From Prunella strophiata (lineage: Eukaryota > Chordata > Aves > Passeriformes > Prunellidae), in assembly GCA_036583965.1 (NCBI GenBank), contig JAZBQD010000030.1, forward strand, positions 86,144,800 to 86,208,799: a stretch of 64,000 bases of DNA, given 5' to 3'. A program made the translations under genes and the position numbers. The notes under the pieces are model-generated. The model did no database searches and was not told where the DNA came from. It was given only the letters and a program-made list of their open reading frames with translations. Of the stretch, positions 47,850-60,591 are shown in pieces (position 1 is the first letter of the stretch; every line of letters begins with the position of its first letter).

Positions 47850-50800
47850 TGTCCACTGTCCCATGGCCTTAATTGCAAATGTCCTTGACTGCAAAAGCAA
47901 GAGCCAGCCTTGGGGTCTGCATGGCTTCTTGCACTGACTCTGCTTTCCAGCACGGAGAGAAGCCCTCGAGCAGATGCTGCTGTATTACTTGCACTTCCAT
48001 TAAAGGAGCTCACAGAGCTTGCCTCTTCCTGGCACTTCTCCTGGTCCCTGGTCCTTCCAGAAATTACCAAATTAAGATGTAAAGGAATGAAAGAATAGCT
48101 TTTAACTTCCTTGTCATTTCAGTGGGTTCCTGCAGGGTTTGTGCCAACTCAGATGCTCAAGTCATATTTGATTAAGCTAACTACAATCAAGGAGGAGCAT
48201 TTCCAGGCCAACTCTAATAATTAAATAACAGAGACAGTACTACCAAATCTGTTGCCCATCATGGTATGCAATCAGAGTGCCTATGCATGTAAAGTAATTA
48301 CAACTGTGGTTATCCCAAGCATAATTCCGTACAATTAAAGGCAATAGATTTTCCAGCATATTCCCCTGATTTATAATCCTCCTGTTGATTTTTTTCTATA
48401 TTCTGTTAGAAATCATATAAAAGCCTTGCAACTCAGAGGAGAGAGTAGTATAAATATTCCATCTGTGGTATAAGTTGGTTGAATCTTATGAATCATGTTT
48501 ATTTCTTTTTGATTAAATATGAGTTTTTATTTCAGAGTAGATGGCTACGTATTAAAAACTTAACAATGCTACCTTATAGCATCAGTGCTAGTAGATAACA
48601 GATTGTAGATTACGAATGCATATTTGGCATAGGCAAGCAGTGTTCAATGGCATGAGGTATCCTAACAGATTCATCTGGTTTTCAATCACTTTTGACTGCT
48701 TGCAAATACGATACCTCTTTCAGTAGGTGTCAGAGTTTGCAGCTCTCTGCCATGAACTTAGACAAATTTTGTGACAGACTGTTGTCACTCACAGCTGTTT
48801 GTGTCTTAAAAGCTGCTAGTAAACAATTGTCAAGGAACCAACCTCGCGTACGCCTAAGGAAAGTGTGTTCTGAGTGAGCCACCATTTGGATGTCTTTATG
48901 TTCTAGCCCAGATTCATTCCACAGCTTGTGTTACACTACACTTAACTTTCCTCAAAGTTAATGCTATATGATCCTTAGCATATTTGCAGTTAGGCCAATT
49001 TATTTTGGATATGAGGTCCATTTAATTCTATTGTTTGGTGGGGTTTTTTTTGTGGTGTTTGGGGTTTTTTAAGAAAAAAGGTAATGTATATATAGTCTTG
49101 CTTAATATTTATAAAGTGATACATGCATGTATGCATGTTTGTGCAGGTGTACATACATATTTTGCTATTATAACTCTGATTACTGGGTATTTAGTAAATA
49201 AACATCAAGTAAGTAGCAAGAAAAATGATGATATTTTTGGAATGAAATGAACAAGCGAATGCTATGCTTTATACAAAGCAGCATCCTTAGTGCATTATAT
49301 CTCAATACTGGTTGCTGCACAAAGGTAAGAAATCTAGGATTAATTACTGGAAAAAACACAGTTGTCATTTCAAATTATATTGGATGAGTTGAGATGGGTG
49401 TGTGGTGGTGGTGAGAAAGAGCTGCTCTTTTCATCAGTGTTTACCTGACATTTCCTATATGTTAGAGGTTTTAAATACATCTCTTACAGGTAATTGTCTT
49501 CTGGCATGGACTCTGTCAAAGTCCACAATATAATATAAGCAAATAAGTACATTTTAAGTACAAATATAAGCATTTTGGACTATGGCTTCAAAGCAAATCT
49601 CAGCTGTAATTCCCATGTATGCTATTGGAATAATTCTTACTGAATACTGAAATCCTGTTATGTCTTTCCCTTTTATATGACTACCTAGGAGCCTTTTAGT
49701 CTGACCACATTTCAAAAACCAGCAGGGTGATGAAAATCAGTGTGTGTGTTCCATATAGTCATCTGCTATTCCAGATTAGTTTTAATAATTTTCAGCTTGC
49801 TTTATATGATACCACTGAACATATGGCAGCAGCTTCAGAAAAATAACAGGTTCTTAAGACTATCTGTAGAGAATCAGAACACAACAAAATCCTTCTATGC
49901 AGATACATATGAACCAGTATAAGCTTCAGTTTTGCATTCTAACTACTCAGCCTTAGTGCCCATCTAAGTATGAAAGCTCATTTGAAAGATACCCATGGAA
50001 TTAGAATCACTCATATCTTTCATACTTTCATGTTTACCCTGGAAAGACCAGAAAGAGAAAATAGGGAAAGCTGTGTGTATTTCTTTAATGCATTCCTGTA
50101 GAATCCAGACCACAATTCATGAAGGCAACACCTCTTTCTGAGGAGGATTATTAATTGTAATACTGCTCCATCTACAATAGTAGGCTTCAACTGTAACTCA
50201 TGACAATAATTTATACTTGCTTATCAGCTATCAGATCATTTTTAGGTTTTTTTTTAATCTAGAGAAGCTCATCCTAGTATCATCTGAAGCATTTGTAACA
50301 GAATGAAGGCCTACTTGTATATAATTACAGCTTCCACCATTTTCTAGGGCTTTCCTGTTTGGAAATAGTCATACCTAATATCACGCACACCTAGTTAGAA
50401 GGGCACAGACATAAGCAATACCATCACATAACTTCCCTGAACTTTATTTTGACTCATACTGTGCCTTGAACCCACCATGAGACTGTAAAGCTTTCAGCAA
50501 AGCAGTGCAGTCCTTAGATGGTAGAAGCTTTCTTACATAACAATATAAAACACTATGAACAGGCTGAACAGGTTGCTATATATTTATCTGTGATGGTTAC
50601 CCTTTACTATGATGCATTTAAGTACAGGAACTCCATGATATTAAATGCAATTGAATTTTGATATATCCTCCATTCTTACCAATTTGCCACCATGTAATTC
50701 AAATGAAAAAGAAATAAAATGTGTTGTGCTCAAAGCTGAGTAAAGCTCATTGTAGCATCAATATGTGTTGTATTTTATTTTAATTTCCCAAGGTCCATGC

Positions 50801-51173
50801 CAAGGAGTTGTGCATTCCAAAAGTGTCAGTTCATGGTTGTGCTTAATTCAATAAGCTTAGAATAATATCATGTCACTAATGTTTTCACTCTAATTGAAGA
50901 ATAAATTAGTAAAAACAACAAAAAGGATGCACCAAAAAATCTTCAGTTACGTTCCATTTGACTGAACTTTCACAATGGCCATTTCTTCTCCTTCTTTCTT
51001 CACCCCACATACCCCCTCACTAATCAGTCTCTGTTTATATTCTGCTGGTTGGATTCTGGTCCAACTGCAGGGTCTTGTATGAAAAAACAGACCTCAGAAG
51101 CACCCTAAACAATTTTGTACAGATAACAAGCCAGTCTACTAGTATTGAATACTCAACTTAGTGGCTCTAATAG

Positions 51174-51193
51174 AAAAAAAAAAAAAAAAAAAA
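51174..51193. repeat. Poly(A) run, 20 nt
   Basis: An A run followed by TAAATAAA. No sequence upstream resembles a transcript end. Confidence 0.85.
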
Positions 51194-54100
51194 TAAATAA
51201 AATCAGCCAATAATGCCTTATTGCAGGATCAGCAATCGTAGGGAGTTTTGTCACTTTGTGTTCAATATTCCATTGTATTATGATAGGAGGATTAAATCTG
51301 AAATTTTTGACTTTCTGCAATTATAAACTCAACCTTAAGCATAGCATTAATGTCATTATTTGCATGATATAATATATGTAAAGAGAGAAAAATCAAAGCA
51401 AGACAGAGGGTATTTATTTCCCACCTATTTTGTCATCTTTTATATGTCAAATTTCTGAGCTCTAAATGAGCTCTCCTCCTTCAAACAGTGGCTGTAGACC
51501 TGCTGATCCTCCTTGGGATAGTAGTGGAATATGAACCTGGGATATTCAGTAGCCCTGATCCAGCAAACCAACTTCAAGACCTCTCCTACAGAGTAGCTAC
51601 TAAAGGGGAGAAGAATGCATTCACAGTGCTTAATCACAGACACACAGAGCTTTCAAGAGAGCAAGAGACTCCCTCTACCATAAACAAAGAGAAATAAGTG
51701 TCTCCAATGAGTCTGATCTTCTCTTAGGCAGTGACCTAAAGCACTTAAATGCTCTAGTTATGTGCCTAAATTTAGACAGTGTGAAACCCCCCCTCGTCCC
51801 CAAGTCTATTGATATCCATAATGTCATGACTCATACATCTATTTATGTCTGTGCAGTGCTCAGTACAACTCAGTCCCAGCTGGGACCTTGAGGTTCTAGC
51901 ATGATGTGTATGGATCATAATAAAATGCACAGAGTCCCTTTCCCCTAAATATAACTACACAAAAGATCAGCATTTCCAATTATTTCTGTCTTAGATATCT
52001 ATTTTAGAATAGTATCAAATGTCCTTTGGAAGTGCCTACTTTGCTGACTCTAAATGGAGACTAGAAGATTAGCTTGGAGTAGATACCCAACTTTCAGGGG
52101 GTTGTAGTGAGGTGAGTCAAATCCTGCCCATCTTGATTAGGATTACAGTTTAGTTACACTAAATGCCAGAAGAACATACTGACTGGCCCTGATGCCTATT
52201 AAAGTAATGTCAAAAGTCACTAACTAAAAATAGCCTTTGTTTCCAAGGACTGCTGAACAATGATCATATGAATGTTACAATAATGAGGTAGTCAGTTTGA
52301 GTAGATAATAGGTATTGCCACTTTCTCTGAACAAGTCAGAGTTGTACCATATAACATCCACTTTGCTTATGTTTAAATGACACCAAAACCAGTCTCTCTC
52401 AGCTTTCTTTTTAAGAACAGAGAGACATAGGTGCTGAACATCCAAAGGTAAGGTGTAGGCCCTGTAGTACCTTTTCTTTCCATTCCAGGAAAGCTGCTGA
52501 CAGTCACTGACAAATAAAGGACCAAAGGAAATTTTTGAGGGATTAATGGAGAAAGAAACCTCCTGACCCCCTTCCCCTGTAGTCTGGGTCACAGAAATGT
52601 CCTTTTTAAGAGAGCACGGAGGGAAAGAACCCATCTCAAATAAAACAGGGAAAGGGAAGAAACAAAATGCTTTTTAAAATTGGCTTTTGTTCACTTACTA
52701 GACATTCAGAACATAGAGGGTGTGCCTGGATGGCCATCCAACATATTTCTTCTGAAAAATGTAAATTAAAAAAACTCGCAAAAACCCAACCTGTCAGGAA
52801 GCTTCAACTTTATGAAACCAGTAGGTAATCAAGTAAAATGACTGCAATCCAACTGGACTGAATGACAGAAAAGTAATGCACTAAAGGGTGCATACTGCAC
52901 AAAAGTCTAAAGGCTTGCTCTCACTTGGTACGAATTCTGATAGTTGTTCAATGATCTATGTTTAGGTACTGGGTTTTTTGTGTTAAAGGATCACATACAC
53001 AAACATACACATAAAGTCTGAACAAAATCAAGGGCTGATGCCCCACAAAAGTTTTTTAAGGTGCTGTGTGCCTCTAATAGATGCTTAAACAGCACTATAG
53101 TTAAACTGACTGACAGTTATGTAGAAAATCCAGCAAAAACAGTAAACTGGCATCTTGTTATGATAGAAAACAAATGACGAACTTTTAGTTTCACCTACAG
53201 CTACCACCAGGTGTTACCACTTTGTATATTTCTCTTTGGATACCCTAACAAAGACAGTATCAGCATATGAGATCTTTTTGCACTCCTTTGAGTGTTTTTT
53301 TGTTGTTGTTGTTGCTAGGAAAGTAACATCCAGAATTTAAGAACCTGTTGATTTAGAGCTGGCACAGGTAATAAAGCCTTGTCACATCACTGATGCTTAG
53401 TGTATGACCACGCTGCAAGCACTGTGGAATGTGCTGTCAGCATATGAAAGTTAGCTTAAAAATTAGCTAATTCAGATGCCACAAACCTAGCTGGAACAAC
53501 AGGGAGCTCAGTAAGAACTTCCTGAGTGAATATTCACCCACCACTCTGGCAGGAAAAGCTCCATGCTGTGTGGAGTTGCTAAACTGCTCTTGGTAGCAAT
53601 AATAACTAATCCCGTTGTGCCTCCTCTGCTGTGGTCACAGCAGTGATGGTGGTGTAGAGACAGATTTGGCTTGTTGACTGTGGAGCGCTAAAAGAGTCAC
53701 AGGTTATTTTTGCACAGCATCCAGCATGTGTGATTCAATCCACAGAGAGCTGTCACTGAGGAAGAAGGTGCTATTTTAATGTCATCAAGATGGAACAGGA
53801 CTTTGTACCATTTTCCAGCTCCAGTTCCCTGCACAGATGTTAGAGATGTCAGCCTACATTTCTGCTGTAATTTTCAAGAATAAAAGCTTTTGTTTTAAAA
53901 TCCAAATATTCTGTGTAAATTTGTTTTTAGAAGGAAGGCTCTCCTTGAAACTGTGTCAGATCTAGAGATCCTTGAGGATCAGTGTACTTATAATAATACA
54001 TGGATCATTTATACACTAGGCCACATCATCTCTTTCAGTCATCACAGTCTAATATCAAGGCCTCGTGTTCACATGCTGCACTGAGCTATTAAGGACTATT

Positions 54101-54474
54101 GTGTCAGGCTTGCCTGGAAGAGTGGGGAGCACTTGAATTCATGGATTATTGGCGCAATAGACTGTAATGGTATGTCAATTGTCAAGGCCTGTGTGGGATA
54201 CTTTCCTATGCGGATCATTAACAAAGGAGCTGACACTCTATCATGTCAGTGCAGCTGCCAAGTGCACACACCAACTCTGCATATTAACACCCTTTATGAA
54301 ATTCTGAGTAAGGAGAGTGTGTGCCCACTCCTGGCTCTTGAAATTCACTCCATTTATGTATATTTAATAATTACATACATGCTCATGCTGCAAAAAAACT
54401 GTGGCAAGAAAAGGGAAAGCCCTTTAAAAAATTAAGCAATAACGACTTTATTAATGAGCAGTGAATTGCTCTTC

Positions 54475-54610
54475 TGTAGCACTTCCCAACAGTGACCTCA
54501 GAATGCTTTACAAACTAAATAGCTGATGTTATCCCCATGTGACTTGTGGTATCCCTATTTCATAGATGGAGAACTGAATCACAGATATTGGTTACAGAGG
54601 ACACTCAAGT
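54475..54610 (+). mobile_element. Ancient MIR/L3-like repeat remnant
   Basis: The sequence contains CTTCTGTAGCACTTCCCAAC, AGAATGCTTTACAAACTAAA, TTATCCCCAT and, most tellingly, TATCCCTATTTCATAGATGG followed by AGAACTGAATCACAG. This order matches the remembered core and 3' domain of MIR and the related L3/CR1-L3 repeats: a GCTTTACAAAC block, then TATCCCCATTTTACAGATG, then GAAACTGAGGCACAG. These families are ancient in amniotes. The copy is diverged and its ends are uncertain. Confidence 0.55.
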
Positions 54611-56334
54611 TGCAACCAACAGCTCTGAGACCCGGAAGAAAAGACAATAGTGTATGCTACATAAAAACATATTGTGAGAATCTTTATGAGCACACAGAAC
54701 TATCCATCTCTCTCTCTTTCTTTCTCTGTACTTGTTAGCAGAGTTCTGATTTTGCTAACAGCTCTTCTGTTACATGTACACTAATAGGAATTTCTCCTTT
54801 TCTCCCACTTATTAAGAAACCTAATATTTCATAAAAGTACTTCAGAACTTCAGAAAATATTTACTTGCATCCAGTAGATGACAATAGAAAGATGCCTCTC
54901 TTTGGTTTGCTCTCCTATGGCCATTGAAAGTAAAAAATGAAACTTAAAAAAATGAAAATGTTGCAACATTTTAGTCCTGATATGTCTATATCTTGATCCA
55001 GTTCATTATCATGATTGTTAGTGAGACCAAATTTTTCACTTGCACGAGGCTTCAGCTGCAGGTAGTATGTTCTCTGCTTATGGAGATTAATTTTCTGATT
55101 GAAGACAGTCTGTTTTCTGTAGGCTGGAGGATTTGTTGATTTGTAGGGAGTATCAAGAAAAACCTTTCTTTACAGGTGGAATGTAAAGACAATCATCAGC
55201 ATCAAGACTTTACTTGGGCAAGCTCCATCCACCCTTGAACACTGTAAAATATTTTGAGCCAATGACCATAATGCTAATGGAAAATTACATATTGATATCT
55301 CTGATGCCAAACTGAAAGGCTGAAACAAAGCCCACTGAGGAAAAAAAAACCCCTTTTTTACTGTTGTCTAATGGTCAAGAGCTCAAGTTTTGGGTTTGGG
55401 GAAGATATTCATACAATATGCAGAATATACAGCAGAGAAAGGAATTAGCAACCTTCTGAATGTGTTTACTTCAGTGACTTTACTAAGACTACAATAATGA
55501 AAATTTTATATGTAGCCAGCAAATCTTTCACTCAAATAACTTGTTAAATTGTTTAGCATTTTGTTGTTTATGCTGGCATTGGTGAGTTGTTGTGGTTTTT
55601 CCTTTTATTTTGTAGGGGTGAGGCACCACAATATTCTACACAAAATATCAAAAGGAACTGAAAATATTCCACTGTTCCTAAATATTATTTTTATGAAATT
55701 CTTCCTAAGTGGATATTTCTTTCTGAAAGAGTTTAAATTGAAGTAACTTTTTCAAGTCCACAAGAATGGAAGCAACCTAATCATTCAACAAAAACTAGCA
55801 CAAACCTCTAGGCAAAGCAATGGGAATTAAAAATACAAATAAACACAACAACCATCATTTTCCAGCAGTCTATTTGGTTTAAAAAGAAGACAAATAAATC
55901 TGTACGAAGACAGAGCTAAATGTAATAAAGAGTTACAATTAATTGTTGCTGAAATTTATTTGCGGAAAGATAGAGAGACCATGAGGCAATTACAACCATG
56001 GATAATATAAAAGGAAAATTAGAGATAAGAAAAAGATACAGCCAGAAGGTTTGAAGATTATGATTATGAGACTCCAGTCTGATTTGCTAGAGCATGTATT
56101 CACCTTTTGGAGAATGAACACTCCCAATTATTATTTCCAAGATCAATAGAACTCAGGAGTGAGAAGAGCAGTGAAAACTAGATGTGGTCAAGGTTATGCA
56201 AGCTGTGAAACATAAATAACAAGCGAACAGCATTTGTAGAGCAAGTGTTGCATCTGAAAGAAAGTGATTCAGTTTAGTACAGGTTCACTTAATTTTATGA
56301 AATGGTGAGGTGTTCTTTTATCTTAATCTGTTTA
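54611..56334. other. Unassigned AT-rich sequence
   Basis: No gene or repeat is recognised. A CTCTCTCTCTTTCTTTCTC pyrimidine patch lies near 54706-54727 and an A9 run followed by CCCC near 55340. Confidence 0.55.
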
Positions 56335-57450
56335 CAGAATCACAGATCACAAAATGGTTGAGGTTGAATAGCACCTCTTGAGATCATCTGATCCACCTAC
56401 CCTGCTCAGACCAGCATTAACTAGAGCAGGTTGTTCAGGGCTATCTCCAGCTGGGTTTTGATTATCACCAAGGATACAGACTTCAAAAACTCTCTGGGCA
56501 GCCTGTCCAAGTGTTCAACTATCCTAACAGTTAAAAACATTTTTTTTTGTGGAATTTCCCAAATTCCAGTTTATGCTTGCCACATCTTGTATTGTCACTG
56601 AGCACAAATGAGAAAACCCTGACTATAGTCTTTACTTGCCCATTCCGGTATTAATACATTAGATAAGATCCCCCTGAGCCTTCTTTTCCTCAGGCTGGAC
56701 AATCCCAGCTCTCTCAACCTCTCCTCATATGAAAGGTGCTCCTCTCCCTTAATTTTCTTTGTGGTCTTTTTCTGGACTATCTCCAGTATGTCTGTGTCTT
56801 TGTTGTACCTGTGAGTGAAGACATGGACCCAGATCTCACTGGGCCTCAGCAGAGAGGAAGGGTCATTTTCCTTGGCTGCCAATGTCTTTGCCTATGCAGC
56901 CCAGGAAGCAGCTGGAGAGCAATTGTCTGCTGCAAGGGACACCATGGGCTCATATTCCACCTAATGTCTAACATGATACCATGGGTCTTTATTATTTTAT
57001 AAGATTACTTTTCAGTCAGTCAGCCCCCAGCCTGTACTGTCCATAGAGTCAGATGCAGGATTTATAATTTGTCCTTTCTGTACTTCGTAAAGTTCCTGTC
57101 AGGTCATTTCTCCAGCCTGCTGAATGGCAACACAGGCATGCGGTACATGAACCACTCTTCCCAACTGCATATCATCTGCAATGTTGATGAGGGTCTGTTC
57201 TGTCCTAATCCTGGTCAGTAATGAAGGGGTTACCTGGTATTGGTCTCACCATCAACTTCTTGGGTACCTTGCTATTGACTAGCCTTCAACTGGGCTTTGT
57301 GAAGGTGATCACAACCCTTGGAGCTTTGCAGTTCAGTCACTTTTAAATACACCTGATTGTCTAGTCTGTATTTCATTAGTTTATCAGGAGGATAGCATCA
57401 AAAGCCCTACTAAAGTCAAGGTGAACAATATCCACTGCTCTCTCCTATGT
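56335..57450 (-). mobile_element. Long, old CR1 LINE fragment
   Basis: The 3' region starts near AGAATCACAGATCACAAAAT at 56337 and includes TGCTCAGACCAGCATTAACT. Next come CTTCTTTTCCTCAGGCTGGA and CTCTCAACCTCTCCTCATAT, the ORF2 C-terminal region; the minus frame there (56595-56882) contains EERLRELGLSSLRKRR, typical of CR1. The element then continues through diverged ORF2 sequence to CCCTACTAAAGTCAAGGTGA near 57415. At about 1.1 kb it is the longest CR1 here. Many stops and indels mark it as dead. Confidence 0.85.
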
Positions 57451-60400
57451 GTTCCCTGTTTCAAGAGTCTTTTAGGAGTGACAGCTTACCCAGAATCCAA
57501 GCATAGGACTTTGTGAATGGTAAACAGTTAGACAAGTCTCTGTTTGCAAGCATAACTACAGAGACATAACTTACATTAACTTATTGCATTGTTTTAGGGG
57601 ATTTGTGATGTGTCTATGTTTAACTGGATGGAACTCACATAAAATATTTTAATTAGATTTTTGATTTTTTTTCTGACCATGAAAAGACCACTTTGGATGA
57701 AGGTAATCACATGAGACGGTTGAATTCTGCTAGGTTATGATAGTATGGTAACTTCCTTGTAAGTTATATACCTCTGTTGCTGTTAATTATTTCAATCAAG
57801 TGGGGCATGCTTAGTTCACAGTCTGTTTTTAACAGTGCCAGTGGACATCCATGCATGTGAAACTTCCAGAATCCACAGCTGCTTCCATTACTCTATGGCA
57901 GCAATCCAAATGCTTAAACTGCATCAGATGTAGAGACTAACTTGTCACAGGGAACCAAATTCACCAAAACATTTATAAAACTTTTTCTCACTAATATTAT
58001 CATTATTTTTTAACATGAAACATGCAATATTCTCTGTTACACAAAGGAAAGGAGCATACGGTGCATGGGATTCAGCAGTACTGAAGAGTACAATTTCCAT
58101 TGGATCATGGCTGCTCACTGCTTACTGTAATATTCTAGAAGCATGGTTCAGTGTAACACCTCTGGTTATCTGCATTTGCTTGAGATAAAGGAATGTGCTT
58201 TGATCACTTGAGCCTCCAGACAAGTCCATTAGTTATCTGTAAATCAGTATATTGATTTTTGGATTGTTTGTTTATATACGTGTAAAGGAATTGCTAACAG
58301 GCTGGTCATTCAACTTCATAACCTAAATGAATGTGGCCAGCAGCTACAAGGTATTGTGATTTTTGGTAACAGAAGACTTACAAGAAGTGCACACATGACA
58401 TTGACTCAAGAGACTAAAAGATTTGAAACATCTGATTTGGAAATCAGAAGTAACAAACTCTGTGCTGCTGGCTTTCAGCAGCCAACCTGCTTCTTTAATT
58501 ATGATTATGCAAACCACTTTTTATTTTACAAATAATAATAAATTAATACATATATTTGATATCTTTAGAAATCATGGGATCTGATAGGTTTTTTTGAATA
58601 AAATCTTGAGAACATCTGCCTTTTCCTGTTATTGCATTCATGTTAAAAAGAAACACCTTTCTTTCAGACAAATGGATCACTTGGGCCCAAATATTCTAAA
58701 CATCAATAAAGCTAATCAGGTTTAATATTGAAAGGAATATTTAACTGAAGATTAGGCTGAGAAAACAAACTGAGAAGCAGGTTCTTCTCTTTCCTCAACT
58801 GCAAACTGAAACTGAAGAAGCTTATCATAATCAAGTGACAAGTTGAACTTAGCACTTACAGTGTCTAGCCTTATGAGCAAATAGTGATATTTATTGATGG
58901 TATTAATGTTTTTAAATAGGCTTAGACCTTTTATAATACCACCGACATTTCATTTTATGGAACATGGAATGTAGAGGCTGTAAAGTCATGATTAATATTG
59001 CTAACAGTAATAAGTGGAAGTGCAATAGTCATTTTTGTGCGTATTTGCTTATATTATGTGAATGCCTTCAATGTCTGAAGAAAGTCTATAGGGATGCAAA
59101 TTTCCCCAGGTCTGGAAATTGATTGACTTCTGAAAACATTGCCCAGAGGGACAGAAAAGAGTTCAGATTATACACTTTAACTGTTAAATGACCAAAGGCT
59201 GTGATAGTCACTTAAGAGGTATGTATCCTAGCTGTGCAATTAGCTGTATTATTTAATCTTTCTCAGCATGTGCTGCTGTTCTGTGGGGGATTTGAATGTG
59301 TTCAGCATCTCAGTTCTGCAGAAAAAGATGCTAATCATCCAAAGACTTCTGAAAGAAAATTACAAGATCAGAATAAAACTGAAATAAGTTTTGAGCAAAT
59401 GAAAGAAATCAGAACAGAAAATCAGCTCTACCCTTGCTTAGCTTTGTGAAAGACTGCCAATTTTTGACTGTTGCAGCTGAGCAGTACAGTAAGAGTGAAT
59501 TGCTTAGATTACCATTTAGGAAGGTCATCCATCCATACGAATAAACAAAATTTGTGAAATAATAAAGATTATCCTATAGTAGAATGGTACAAGAAGAAAA
59601 TTTTAATAGGATGGTAGAAAAGAACTTTTATTACCTAACCTTCAGGCTAACCTGAAGATAGCAAATTATCAGCTTATTTATGCCTCAATGCCTATTTTGC
59701 TTTTTGTTGTTATGTTTCCATTTTATGGTTAAGTAAATCTCAGTACAATGACCAGAAGATATACCCACAATCACATCTGACATTATAGATTATAGACAAT
59801 ACTCTTAACTGACTGACTGAAGTGACAGTGCTTAAATTGCAACACTTATCAAATTTTTTGCTCTTTGTTTTTTGGGTTTTTTGGTGGTCTTTTTTAATTG
59901 TTTTTGTGGGTGTGGTTTGTTTTTTTGGGGTTTTTTTGGTTGTTGTTTGTTTGGTTTGGTTTTGGCTTTTGGGATTTTTTTTTTTTGGTTTGTTTTTTTG
60001 TGTTTTATGCAATTATGATGAGTACAGGTAATGGTTGGTAAGAAATCCAGAAAGAATAGGGAATTTCTTATATCTAAGCATTTTAAGAATTATAAAATAA
60101 GGGGTGGAAAAAGGTTATTTTCCTTTGCAACTTAATTGAGCAATTTTTTGTCTGTTGAAATAGTTAAAAATTAGAATAGTCTAGAATATCAGATATATGT
60201 GCAGCATCTTGCTTTAAAACCAGTGCTTTTCTTCTTGAGTGTAAGATAATGCAAGCCTGTTTGACATACAAAAACTGCTGTGAAACAGCAGCAACTCACT
60301 TCAAAGAATGTACAGAAAATTCTAATTCTTGGATTACTCTTTCTGTGGCTGTTTTTCAAAATGAATAATAATCAGGGAACATCACTAGAGATGCCGCAGT

Positions 60401-60591
60401 TTTTGATTTCTTGGCTAGTGGTTCAGCTCTGTCAGTAATATCTGTACCCTGTTCTATGCTTTCAACAAGGATTTCAGTTTTTCTCTTTAAAGGAGAAAAG
60501 AGTTCTCAGTTTTATTCTGATACTTAAAAACTCCCTAAGGCACAGACTAGCCTCTCAATGCATAAGCCTGCATCTTCTAATATAGACTCTT
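57451..60591. other. Unassigned AT-rich sequence with a G/T tract
   Basis: No gene is recognised. A G/T-rich tract occupies 59868-60004; the minus frame of 90 codons over it (59740-60012) is low-complexity K/T/Q/P sequence and not a gene. The 71-codon frame at 59234-59449 shows no motif. Confidence 0.55.
59868..60004. repeat. G/T-rich low-complexity tract, about 137 bp
   Basis: The plus strand is nearly all G and T (TTTGGGTTTTTTGG and GGTTTGGTTTTGG units) with only a few other bases. It is the longest of several such one-strand tracts in the window. Confidence 0.9.

Larger units (their letters stand above)
43401..54474. other. Eleven kilobases of unassigned AT-rich sequence
   Basis: No gene is recognised. 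Contents: a 27-nt A run (43669-43695), a possible CR1 scrap (45150-45205), a 39-bp tandem duplication (46621-46698), a GC-richer patch with a 24-bp-period repeat (47690-48080), a G/T tract (49035-49075) and an A run (51174-51193). The 119-codon minus frame at 52275-52634 has no motif and falls within chance expectation. Confidence 0.5.

Noticed and set aside
52275..52634. 119-codon frame on the minus strand as a host gene
   Set aside because: No recognisable motif or splice context. A rough estimate from base composition gives about one or two such frames by chance in 64 kb of six-frame AT-rich DNA.
59740..60031. Lysine/threonine-rich and tryptophan/phenylalanine-rich opposed frames
   Set aside because: Translation of a G/T-only tract, not coding.
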